From Telopea speciosissima (Eukaryota; Streptophyta; Magnoliopsida; Proteales; Proteaceae): 64,000 bases of DNA. Positions 11,604 to 21,747 of this stretch are shown in pieces. The stretch covers positions 54,863,464 through 54,927,463 of the forward strand of contig NC_057917.1 of assembly GCF_018873765.1 (NCBI RefSeq). Direction: 5' to 3'. The notes below the pieces were generated by a model. That model was not told the origin of the DNA, searched no databases, and saw only the letters and a program-made list of their open reading frames with translations. Numbering within the stretch: position 1 is the first letter of the stretch; each line of letters opens with the position of its first letter. Both the position numbers and the translations under genes were made by a program.

Positions 11604-13000
11604 CACATTATTCTCGTGTGTATACCACCAAAGAAACAATGATAATTTATTATAGAAGATGTTGGTGGGACAATTACATTATCTTTTATAGAGTTTTACC
11701 TTACCTATGGCTTAGTTAGCAAATTCAGATTCTAAAATTATTCGGAATATTTCGTTTTGTTAATCTAAGAATTCGATAAAAAAAATGGACATAATAAAAT
11801 TTGGATTTGGATTAAAAAATTATTCATTTACAATAAAAAAAAGTCAAGCAAAAATTTCGGGCGTTATTTTTAATATTTATAGTACCCGTTTAATATTATC
11901 TATGAATTAACATATCTACATAAGATACAAATAACATAAAAATTAAAATACATGCAATTTTTAGTTCATTTAATTCCATAATCCATAAAAGCATAACAAG
12001 AATTACAATGGTCTCAAGCATAACAAAAATAAATAAATCATAACATTTAGTTATAGTTTATCTCGTCTATCTCACAGCTTGTCAAAATAATCCATGTCCA
12101 TCAATCAATGTTATCCAAGATTCGTATCCATCCTCTATTTATGTTTTTATTAGATTATGTTCTGGCTTTATGTATTTTTTTTTCTTAATATATAAAACCT
12201 GATCTGATGGAGTACTTGAGTTTCAAACAATGACTAATATATTTTATAGGATAAAGTTGTGATGGAAGCCTGGAATAAAATATTCAAGAATCATTTGAAT
12301 CATTTCAGGTGGTCCATGATTACCCATATTTTAAGGGAGAGAGGGAGAAACTAGGAGAAAGATGAGAGATCCATTTTGGTAAAGGTAAAAAGTAAAGTGT
12401 GAAACCCTACAAACCCAAACCCCAAATACTTTATTTTATTTTGGATACAATTTGATTTTTAACATAGCAGAATTATTCACCAACAGTTGCCTCACTCAAT
12501 TGGTTATTCAACGAATTAAATAACTAGCACCTGTATAATAAAAAGAAGAGGAAATAATGACATCTCAATGGTTAAATTTTTTTTACTCTTGGTGAAGAGA
12601 AACTTTGTTCGCACCTTTCTGCTTCATTTTAGGAGAACATGGATTAGAGTCAAATGTGCTACAGCCTATGAATGCATGACACTTTTCTTTATTCCTCCTC
12701 TACATGTTTTTGTATTTTTCATTTTGAAAGTGGTGGAAGATAGTGGAAGATACAAATGCTTATGAAAAAGGGAAACGTTGGGAGAGTTATCTAACCAAAA
12801 TGGCTTTTTTTTTTAGTTTGGTAAACATCTAACCAACATGGCTAAAAGAATCTATTTGAACACTTATGGAACTTATGCACTTTTTGATAGTGCAATACCA
12901 AATTATGGGATATGAGAACTTTTGTTAATGTAGAGGGAGTGAGAGATCCTAGATTGGATGAAGAATAGAAGATTTGGAACTCGAAAAAAAAGAAAAAAAA
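11604..13000. other. Intergenic DNA without a gene
   Basis: A/T-rich DNA with no recognised coding region. A poly-A-like run at about 12985-13004 (aaaaaaagaaaaaaaaaaa) could be the tail of an old retroposon that I cannot otherwise delimit. Confidence 0.4.
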
Positions 13001-13225
13001 AAACCTCCTAGTTGCTAGGCTCTACTGCATTAGCTTCAACGAATTCTCTTTTGAGTCTTTGCCCTCTAAGATCCAAGCCTGTATAGTTAGGGATCTCAGG
13101 GGATGTAGATATGCTCGTCTAAAATGTAATTAAGAGATCTCCTTTTGTTTTGTGAGGGCCTGTTGTTTTGGCCTTTCCTGTTTTTTTTCCTTCTCTCTTT
13201 TCCTCTCTGTTATTTTATTTAATAT
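13001..13225 (+). mobile_element. L1-type LINE 3' fragment, split by the gypsy element
   Basis: The stretch ends in a T-rich tail (tgttattttatttaatat) at the left LTR. On the far side of the LTR element, after the duplicated aatat, the sequence continues aaagctttcctttttc plus about 11 A residues (24341-24367). Joined in mind, the two sides give a normal LINE 3' end with poly(A). So an older LINE copy was the landing site of the LTR retrotransposon. The left boundary and family call are inferred; no protein motif survives. Confidence 0.5.
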
Positions 13226-13917
13226 TGTTGCGTCAAGAAATCGTCGAGCGGTCCTGCGAGTGCCGTCACCTGCAAGTGGACCAAGGGGTCAACAGAGAGA
13301 GCCGGTGTGGTTCCGGCCTCGGGCTCTCCGATGCCAAAGTTAGATCTCCTGGCGCAAATGGATAAATAGTGATTATTCAGTATGAGTTTAGATGTCCACT
13401 GATGGGGTTGTGTACCTTGCCTTTTATAGTAGTGTATGGCGGTGTGGAGAGTGTATGGCGGTGTGGAGAGTCCCAGTTTGATGGCGATTGTGCCGTTGAG
13501 TGGATAGAGGCCCTGGGTAATGAGGCTCTATCTTGATTGACCATCTCCCCGCGGGAGGGAGTGTCCTGGTGGTATCAAGATCCTTGGTGGATAGATACCC
13601 GTGTGTGGTGATAACGTCATTGGTGCTTGAATTCATCTGGGTGACGTGACTTCTAAGCGGTGGCCTAGAGTCCTGGTGGTGACATGAGTCTGTAGTGATA
13701 CGATTGGGTCATAGATGAGTAGCCCCAATGTTCGTGCACCTCACGTCTGTGCCCACGATGTTGTGCCTGGGTGAGAGGCCGCGCCTGGGTGCAGGCCGCG
13801 CCTGGGTGAGGCCGCGCCAGGGTGGTGGGACCCCGGTTCGTTCCCCTTGGTTCTGAAGCGGGTCGCCCTGTGACATGTGGCGGCCGTTGATTGGTCCGGT
13901 GAATATTGGATGTATCA
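13226..13917 (-). repeat. 3' LTR of the gypsy element
   Basis: 692 bp, terminal TG...CA. Its TATA-like box (TATAAAAGG on the - strand, 13420-13428) matches the 5' LTR. It differs from the partner by a 19-bp tandem duplication (gtgtatggcggtgtggaga, about 13432-13470) and by fewer copies of a GC-rich gccgcgcctgggtg unit near 13765-13825. Confidence 0.93.
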
Positions 13918-13933
13918 TTTGCCCCCCACTCTC
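13918..13933 (-). other. Polypurine tract next to the 3' LTR
   Basis: On the - strand gagagtggggggcaaa abuts the LTR start directly. This is the purine run that primes plus-strand DNA synthesis in LTR retrotransposons, and its place fixes the element's orientation. Confidence 0.85.
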
Positions 13934-14481
13934 TTGGGATAGGATGTCCAAGAAAGTAGATGCCTTTACATAGTGAGGGGTCCGCTGCGAATAGACTTCC
14001 TTTGCGGGGCTTGCCTGTAAATCTAGTAATGAGGTAGGAGAGGTTGGGGGTTCAAACCTTTCCTCCTGCACTTTTTCATCTTTTGTTTTTTGTAGATATA
14101 TGTTCCTCTCCTTCACTTTCTCTTCTTTCACTTCTCATTTCTCTTTCTTGCTTTTTGTCTCCCATTTTGCTCTTCTTTAACTTTTCTTTTGCCTTCCACT
14201 TTTTACCTTTTGTCCTCTTTTTGGTGCCCACCATGTGTTTGTCTTTGGGTCACCTAGACTAGTATCCATTTTTGCTTGATTTTGGGTCCTTGTGTTTGCT
14301 TTGTGCTCACTTGGTGTCTTGTTTGCAGGGAGGGCTTGAGTGCTTTGCCTCTGGTGGTCTCTCTCACTTGATCGTGCTAGTGGTGTGGCCTCGTCGTCGT
14401 GTGCCTACCTCCCCGTGCGATCGCCTTCCCCCTGAGGTAAGTTCGATCCCTTTTCTTTCTTTCTTTTTTTTTTTTTTTTTG

Positions 14482-14690
14482 TAGGGTGGCGCTTAGGTGA
14501 GGCCGCGCCTGCGGGTGTGGCCACGTCTGGGGTGGCCGGGCCTGCGGGTGTGGCCGCACCTGGGTGGCCTCGCCTGAGGTGGTTGCGCCTGGGGTGGCCG
14601 TGCCTATGGGGCGTGAGGCCGCCTGGTTGCCGCGCCCGGGTGGCCGTCGCCTGCGGGGTGTGAGGCCGCGCCTATGGTGGCCGCGACGTG
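14482..14690. repeat. GC-rich minisatellite, gccgcgcctg(c)gggtgtg
   Basis: Imperfect units of about 14-20 bp built on gccgcgcctgggtg and its variants run in tandem. The same unit occurs inside both LTRs (13765-13825 and 24095-24245), although this block lies 560 bp inside the element. Small ORFs across it are by-products of the repeat. Confidence 0.75.
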
Positions 14691-14837
14691 GGTGTGATGG
14701 ACCCTCATGCTTCTTCACTTTTCTTCTTCTTGTCTGTGATGGATCTGCTGTTTATACTTTGCAGGTGGCCTTCATTTCATTTTTTTCTTGCTAGCTTCTG
14801 GGAGATCGCTTTCTCGAGTAAGTAGTCCATTCCTCTC

Positions 14838-16986
14838 TTGTCCTTCATGTCGTTCCCGGGTGACCTTGGCCCTGCTTCAGTCGGGGTTGGATCTTCAGAG
14901 GAGCGTTCCCCAGGATCGCCTTCTTCTGTGGGTACTCCATCCTCTATACCCTCCCCTAGTGCTATTGATGGAGGTGTGGGACCTTCTAGTGTCTCCGATC
15001 CCAGTAGGGATCGTCGATCCTCTGGGGCGGCATCCTCAGCCGCCGGTCCTGCTAATAGGTTGGGCCCTATTGCTAGCATCTTGTCACCTTCCGACTTGGT
15101 CTCCCTCCGTGAGGAGTTCTATATTCCCGCTAAGGTCGTGTTGCATACTCCTGGGCTTGGCGAGTATGCCTTCTCTCACCGTGCGGATGAGATCTGTCTC
15201 TACCGTTCATTTTTTCTCCAGGGCCTTCGCCTTTCTATCCCTCGCTTTGTCGAGTTGGTGTTAGAGCATTGGCACCTCACCCCTGGGCAGGTGTTGCCCA
15301 ACTCTTGGAGGGTGATCTTGGGTTTCTATGTCTTCTTCGCCCGCCTAGGGCGTGCCGCCACTGTTCCCCTATTCTCCCACATTTATCTATTGAAGAAGGG
15401 GAACCATGGATGTTATCACTTTGCTCGCCGCGTGCTCAAGGGGCCCTATGCCTCTGTGGAGCTTCTCACGGGGATCACTAGCAACGTGAAGTATTGGAGG
15501 GATCGCTTCTTTTTTGCTATGGTCCCCCGATGCCCACTAGTATTAGGGAAGTTATTGACCTCAAGAGGGTCAATCGGGGCTTGAGTGAGTGATTTTGAGG
15601 GTGACTCCCTCAAGCTGTGCCTGGGTCACGATCCGTTCCACGTCCAGGAGTTGGACTCGGAGGCCTTCCTGTCCCTCTGGAAGCTGAGTCCTGGTAAGAG
15701 CACTGTCTTTTGTACTTGATTGGCATGTTGGTATTTGAATATGTATGTCATCTGATTGGTTGGGCGGTCTATGCAGTGGATATGCATCCGGACTTCAGTT
15801 TGCTCCGTGGCAATCTGCGGAGGAAGGCTGCTTCTTAGGGTGGTCCATCTACTGGAGTGACCGATGTTGGTGGTGCTTCTGTGCCTGTGGTTGTTGGAGC
15901 GAAGTGGAAGGGTGGTCAAGGACATGCCCACGTGATGAGCTCTGGTGTGCACGTCCTCCTTCCCCGTACTTCTCCTGATGATGATGGCGTTTCGGGCTCT
16001 GTGTCTCTGCCTCCCTCTGTCGCCCCTTTCGGGTCTTCTGTATTGCCCCTCTCCAAGGGGAAAGGTGTGAGTTCCTCTGGTGGTACTGCCACTGATCTTC
16101 CCACGCTGGATGAGTCCCTGGTGATCACATTGGGCGTGTCGGAGGGCTCGACCTTGGTCGGAGCCGGTGTGTCGAGGGAGTGGGTGGACAGGGGCAGGCT
16201 CCCTACCGCGAGGGTGGCCTTGCAGAGGCTTAGCGATGCTTGTCTGGCCCAGACTCTCTACCATGATATGGCTTCGGTGAGTTATCCCTTTTTTGTCTCA
16301 TCATGTTCATTGCTCCATTTATTCTTAGATTATTTTATCGCTTGCCATGTTGATTGTAGGTCCATCACCGTGTTGCTGAGGCGGTGCTTCGATTGGAGGG
16401 TCACACTTCTCATGAGGTACAGATACACCGCACCCTGCGTGACGTGGAGAGGGAGCTCCAGGGATAGATTGATGCCCATGAGAGGGCCGAGGTCGACGCG
16501 CAGAAGGCATCGGGAGAGCTCGCGGTGGCGTCCGAGAAGCTCCTGGAGGTGTCTGAGGAGCTACGTGTGACCTTTGCTGGTGCGGTCGAGAGCTCGGCTA
16601 GGGTTCTTGCCTTGGAGGAGGAGCTTCATTCGTTGAGGGGAAGGCATGAGGCGAAGCTGGCATCTGCAGGTGAGCGAGTTGTGGCTAAGTTCCAGGCATC
16701 CTCTGCGTTCTCGACGTTGTATCAGGCGCAGCTTCAGCCCGCCTATAAGGGAGGGGTCCTGGACTTAGCCGCTTGTGTCCTTGAGGTGACCCCCGATTAT
16801 GACTTCTCTGTCTTGGGGTTCTCTGAGTTTGCTACGGTGCTTTCGGGTGTAGCGATGGTGGAGAGCGTTCTAGTGTCAGAGGTGGAGGCTGCCCTGCCTG
16901 AGGGGGGTGCTGCTGCGCATCTTCTTGAGGTAGACATGATGTCTCCTGTTGGGTCAGAGGTGACCCACCACTCTGTGGTCCCTTGA
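14838..16986 (+). pseudogene. Antisense ORF of the gypsy element (putative gypsy-type transposon protein, PF04195-like)
   Basis: This gene-like unit runs opposite to gag-pol, between integrase and the 3' LTR. Exon 1 starts at 14838 with a Ser/Pro-rich leader, followed from about residue 88 by a domain I recognise as the plant 'putative gypsy type transposon' family (LREEFYIP near residue 93; PGLGEYAFSHR; later LPNSWRVILGFYVFF). Likely splice sites follow: donor gtaaga at 15692, acceptor tatgcag ending 15776; donor gtgagt at 16277, acceptor ttgtag ending 16359. The last exon is rich in Glu, Ala and Leu and probably coiled coil, ending at 16986. A frameshift and stops near 15575-15600, a stop just after the second exon starts and one near 16466 make it a pseudogene. 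The family's function is unknown. A CT-rich leader upstream (14050-14470) could be its promoter or 5' UTR. Confidence 0.75.
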
Positions 16987-17204
16987 CCCTACAGTCGTAC
17001 CGATCCTGTGGACGTCTCAACCTTTTTCCTTTTTTGAACTTGAGTTGTAACTATTATGACTTTTCTATGTGATCGCTTTTGCTTTTCTTTGATTGCATTG
17101 TCTCCTGGTGATTGTTTGCGCGTTGATGCTCTCTGACCCTTGATAGTTATGGGATTTTGGTAGTGGCGTTGCGCCTTGGTGATCCTCGGACCTTGGTGGG
17201 TTAA

Positions 17205-17704
17205 CGCCTTAGGCCTACAGCCTCAGTGGTGGCATGACGCCTAAGGCATGAAGCCTCAGTGGTGGCATGATGCCTTAGGCATGAAGCCTCAGTGGTGGCA
17301 TGACGCCTTAGGCATGAAACCTCAGTGGTGGCACCTTGCCTTAGGGATAAAGCCTCAGTGGTGGCATGTTGCCTTAGGCATAAAGCCTCAGTGGTGGCAT
17401 ACGCCTTAGGCCTGAAGCCTCAGTGTTGGCATGTTGTCTTAGGCATAAAGCCTCAGTGGTGGCATGTTGCCTTAGGCATAAAGCCTCAGTGTTGGCATGT
17501 TGCCTTAGGCATAAAGCCTCAGTGGTGGCATGTTGCCTTAGGCATAAAGCCTCAGTAGTGGCGTGACGCCTTAGGCCTGAAGCCTCAGTGTTGGCATGTT
17601 GCCTTAGGCATGAAGCCTCAGTGGTGGCATGTCGCCTTAGGCATGAAGCCTCAGTGGTGGCATGTTGCCTTAGGCATAAAGCCTCCGGGGTGGCGTGACG
17701 CCTT
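17205..17704. repeat. 33-bp minisatellite, about 15 copies
   Basis: The unit reads roughly cataaagcctcagtggtggc followed by atgttgccttagg. I count 15 occurrences of the cctcagtg core, regularly 33 bases apart, with one 32-base unit near 17400 and a diverged last unit (cctccggggtgg). As 33 is a multiple of three, an ORF with an 11-residue repeat runs through it (17325-17558), but this is unlikely to be a real protein. It lies between the integrase end and the antisense ORF. Confidence 0.92.
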
Positions 17705-17879
17705 GATGTAGTGGCAGTGATTCGATTGAGTGGTAGAAGAAGACAAGTATTCCTGAAACATCTCTTTATTTTGAATGAAATTCAAATTGACCTTGAAACA
17801 GCGATGTCTGCTACTGCTACTGCTACTGTTACCACTACCACTACTGCTACTACTTGACTTCTACTCTTGATGGAGCTGT

Positions 17880-19432
17880 TTGCTTCTACTGATAATACTT
17901 CTTCAAATGTTCTGAGTTCCAGGTATGGTCTACCTTCTTGCCCCCTGGAGTCTTCAAGCGGTAGGTCCCTGGACATATCTGCTTGGAGACTATGTAGGGT
18001 CCTTCCTAGTTGGCTGACAGTTTCCCTGCCTTCTGTGGCTGTGATGCACTTGCCCTCCGTAGGACTAAATCTCCCTGGTGGAATAGCCTTTCCTTGACCC
18101 TGGCATCATAGTACCTGGCAGTACGTTGCTGGTAAGCGACGTTCCTTAGTTGTGCTCTCTCACGGACCTCATCTATAAAGTCTAGGTTCGCCATAGTCCG
18201 TCGATATAGGTACGTTTGTTGAAGTGTAGAACCCTATGGGACATGGCGCAGACCTCTACTGGCGCCAATGCTTCAGTGCCATATGCTAGGCGGAATGGGC
18301 TCTCTCCTGTGGGTGTCCGTATTGTAGTTCGATATGCCCACAGGACGCTTGGTAGCTCTTCGACCCATTTTCCTTTGGCTCCATCTAGCCTTTTCTTGAC
18401 TCCTTCCAACAGTGTTCTGTTGGTGACCTCCACCTGACCATTGGCCTGTGGGTATGCTACCGACACAGGCCGATAGTCGATGTTGTAGCTATGACAGAAT
18501 GCTTGGAATTTGGGGTTGTTGAATTGTTTGTCGTTGTCTAAGACGAGGATCTGTGGTATCCCAAACCTGTAGATGACGTTGTCGCGGACGAACTTCTCCA
18601 TCTCTGTCTCTGTTATCTTGGCCAAGGGTTTAGCTTCGACCTACTTGGTGAAGTAGTCAATCGCAGCGACCAGGTACTTTCTGTTTCCCGGTGCTGCGGT
18701 GAAGTTGCCTAAGATGTCTAGTCCCCACATGGCAAAAGGTATGGGGTTGAGGATTGATGTCAGCTTGGTGGCGGGTAGATGGGGTATTGGGGTGAACAAC
18801 TGACATTGCTCGCACTTCTTGGCATATTGGATGGCCTCCTCTTGCATTCGTGGCCAGTATAGTCCCTGGCGGAGGATTTTGTAGGCTAGGGCTCGTCCCC
18901 CCATGTGGCTTCCACATATCCCCTCATGGACTTCGGCTAGGGCGTACTCTGCCCCCTTGGGTCCTAGGCACCGGAATAGTGGTGCTGTTGCCCCCCGCTT
19001 GTACAGTACCCCATCTAGGATGGTGTACTTTGCAGTTCTCATCCTGATCTTTCTTGCCTCGGCCTTGTCTTCTGGTAAGACGTCGTTCTGGAGGTACTTG
19101 AGTAGAGGGTCCATCCAGCTAGGTTCCTCCTCGATTTCGTTAACCTGCTTTTCCTTATACGTTGGCTCATGCAGGATCTCAACATAAACTGCGCTAGCCA
19201 AATTTCGGAGCTCCTCATTGGCTAGCCTGGATAGGGCGTCGGTGGCGGCGTTCTCATCCCTGGGAACTCGAATCATCTCGAACTTCACGAAACCCTCGAT
19301 CAATGCTTGAGCATGTGCTAGGAATGATGCCATCCTATCATCTTTCGCCTCATACTCTCCATTCACCTGATTCACCACGAGTTGGGAGTCGCCTCGGGTG
19401 GATAGGTGTGTGACTTGGATGGCTCTGGCCAC
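17880..19432 (-). pseudogene. Second RNase H-like domain and integrase of the gypsy element (broken)
   Basis: The open stretch 19432-18641 starts with an RNase H-like segment ([20 protein letters not shown]) that follows the usual RNase H, the extra domain of Tat elements. Then come the integrase zinc finger (HEGICGSH, then CEQC), and the core with its first Asp in WGLDILG. A stop at 18641 falls where relatives have Trp. The next segment (18625-18182) carries the second Asp (LDNDKQF) and the Glu (NGQVEVTNR). After another shift, 18194-18006 holds the C-terminal part, ending in a second stop where the family has Trp, before EGPY; the reading can be followed to about 17880. Integrase would insert the DNA copy into the genome; this copy cannot make it. 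Confidence 0.9.
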
Positions 19433-19553
19433 CCGGAGTCCGGCTAGTAATGCCTCGTATTCTGCTTCATTATTGGATCCTTGGAAGGTGAATCAGAGAA
19501 CATATTGGATACGAAATCCTTCGGGGCTGGTTAATATGAGACCAGCGCCGCTT

Positions 19554-20967
19554 CTAGCCAGAGATGTCTGGCTTGTGCAGTATCTTCTTCAAAGGTAGGT
19601 CTGTGAGGACTATGATGGTATGGGCTTGAAAGTATGGTCGTAGCTTCCTGGCTGCTATTACCAATGCATAGGCTACCTTCTCGATCCTAGTGTACCTGGT
19701 CTCTGCATCGATCAGAACATGGCTGACGTAGTAGATGGGCCTCTGGACTTTGTCTTCTTCCTTCAGTAGTACTGCATTGACCGCGACAGGGGTGGCGGCC
19801 AGGTAGAGCTGCAACTCTTCGTTAGGTTCTAGTCGCCCAAACAGTGGTGGGCTCTCTAGGTACTCCTTCAATTCTCCGAACGCCTTCTGGCACTCTTCCG
19901 TCCATGTGAAATCTTTAGGGCTTCGGAGGTTCTTCAATGTTTTGAAGAATGGTAAGCACTTATCACCTGATCGTGACACCAACTTGGAAAGGGCGGCGAC
20001 CCTTCCATTCAACCTCTGCACTTCCCTGACCGTCCGAGGAGGTGCCATCTCTTGGATGGCCTTGATCTTGGATGGGTTGGCTTCTATTCCACGGACTGAG
20101 ACCATGAACCCCAAGAATTTTCGGACGTTACACCGAAGGCGCACTTTGCAGGGTTTAGCTTCATCTGGTTCCTCCTCAGTACTATGAATTCTTCCTCTAG
20201 GTCGGTCAGGTGTTGGTTGGCGTGGATGCTTTTCACGAGCATGTCATCCACATATACCTCCATGTTGCGCCTGATCTGCTCCTTGAACATCTTGTTGACC
20301 ATCCTCTGATAGTGGCCCCTGCATTCTTTAACCCGAACGACATAACGTTGTAGCAGTAGTTCTCTTTGTCCGTCCGGAATGCTGTGTAGGACTCATCACC
20401 CTCATACATGAGGATCTGGTTATATCCAGAGTAGGCATCCATGAAACTCAGCATCTCATGGCCGGCGGTGGCGTCGATCTTAGGCAGTGGGTACTCATCT
20501 TTTGGGCATGCCTTGTTCAGGTTGGTGTAGTCGACACACATCCTCCACTTCCCACTTGGCTTTGGTACCATAACCACGTTGGCGAGCCAGGTTGGGAACT
20601 TCTCCTTTTTGATGAACCCTAATTGGCTTAACTTCTCGACCTCCTCCTTGGTTGCTGCTTGTCGATCGAGGGCAAAGTTACGCCGCTTCTGTTGAATGGG
20701 CTTCCTGGTTGGGTCAACATGTAGTCGATGTTCCGCTATGGAACGTGGTATTCCTGGCATGTCGGAGGTTGACCATGCGAAGACATCCATGTTCGCTTGG
20801 AGGAGGTGTCTAAGCCCTTCTTTCTGTTCCTTGCTTAGCAGCGAGCCGACCTGAATGACCTTGGAGGGGTCGTCCAGGCTGAGGGGCCATGGGATGAGGT
20901 CTTCCACTGGCCTTCCCCTTCTCTCTGTCAGTTCATCTCTCTGGTCACAGTTCATCTCTCTGGTCAC
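19554..20967 (-). pseudogene. Reverse transcriptase and RNase H of the gypsy element (broken)
   Basis: 20967-20233 covers the N-terminal half of reverse transcriptase: DVFAWSTSDMPGI, then HRLHVDP, KWRMCVDYTNLNKACPKD, FMDAYSGYNQI and SFGLKNAGAT, all standard for this group. A frameshift follows. The catalytic YVDDMLVKS lies in 20302-20084, with the two Asp residues intact. After one more shift, 20144-19554 carries the RT end (GFMVSVRGIEANPSKI) and the RNase H domain (KTLKN, WTEECQKAFGELK, LYLAATPVAVNAVL, RPIYYVSH). At least two frameshifts separate the pieces. The enzyme would copy the element's RNA into DNA. Confidence 0.92.
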
Positions 20968-21600
20968 TGACCATGCTCTCTAGGCAGAGTGCCATTCCAC
21001 GGGTGTTACCATTGTTCTTTTTCATAAAGGTGGCGTAGCACTCCCTTGCTTTCTTCTGATCTCCTCGGACTTTGCCTACCCCATTCTCGGTGGGGAACTT
21101 CATCTTCAGGTGAAGTGGCGATATGACTCCTTTAAGGGCTGTCAGTGATGGTCGCCCTAAGAGGCCGTTGAAGGATACCACGGACTTGACTACCATAAAA
21201 TTCACCATGATGGTTACTTGTTGAGGGTGTACCCCGAAGGTGATGGGTAGTTCTATGGTACCTCTGATGGAGGTGGTGGCACCTGAGAATCCATGGAGGT
21301 AAGTGGGCTCTGGTTTGAGCTGGTCATCCCCGAACCCGAACTGTCGATAGGCGTCCAAGGAGAGTACGTCAACAGACGCCCCCTGTGTGTACAGGTCGGT
21401 TGGCTACCTCCACCTGTACTACCAAGGCATCTTCATGCGGGAAGTTTAGTCCTTCAGGTCTTCATCCGAGAAGGAGATTACCGCCTGGATCTTGGCTATC
21501 TTGCTTGGCTTCTCTGCTACTCCCACGAACCTGGCATGAGCTTTAGCTTTTCTGGTGGACTCTTGCCCCGCTCCTCCAAGTATGGTGAGGATAGGAGGTC
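20945..21600 (-). pseudogene. Gag-pol linker and aspartic protease of the gypsy element (broken)
   Basis: On the - strand the linker (ILTILGGAG, then ISFSDEDLK) is followed by the protease region. The C-terminal half is clear in 21358-20945: LHGFSGATTSIRGTIELP, VVSFNGLLGRPSL and KFPTENGVGKVRGDQ. Around 21380-21450 the frame changes twice, and the frame that continues reads TQGAS where active proteases have the catalytic Asp-Thr-Gly. The protease, which would cut the polyprotein, is therefore dead. Confidence 0.85.
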
Positions 21601-21747
21601 CCTTGATGCCACTAGGTTCTGTTGCATCTCTCCACTCTTCTGGGCGGTCTCTCTCTCGATCTGTTCTTCTTTCTTCTCGTCTCGGTTCCACTCTATCTCC
21701 GTCGCGACCTCTATCTCCTTGGCCTGAGCGATTGTCACGTCTCCCCT

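Noticed and set aside
14377..14718. Arg/Pro-rich 113-codon ORF on the - strand
   Set aside because: It is a translation of the GC-rich minisatellite and has no domain; codon pattern follows the repeat unit.
17325..17558. Open frame with an 11-residue Trp/His repeat
   Set aside because: Arises from the 33-bp minisatellite; no start context or family, and it lies within the retrotransposon.
17205..17704. CRISPR array
   Set aside because: The units are directly adjacent tandem copies without unique spacers, in a plant nuclear retrotransposon.
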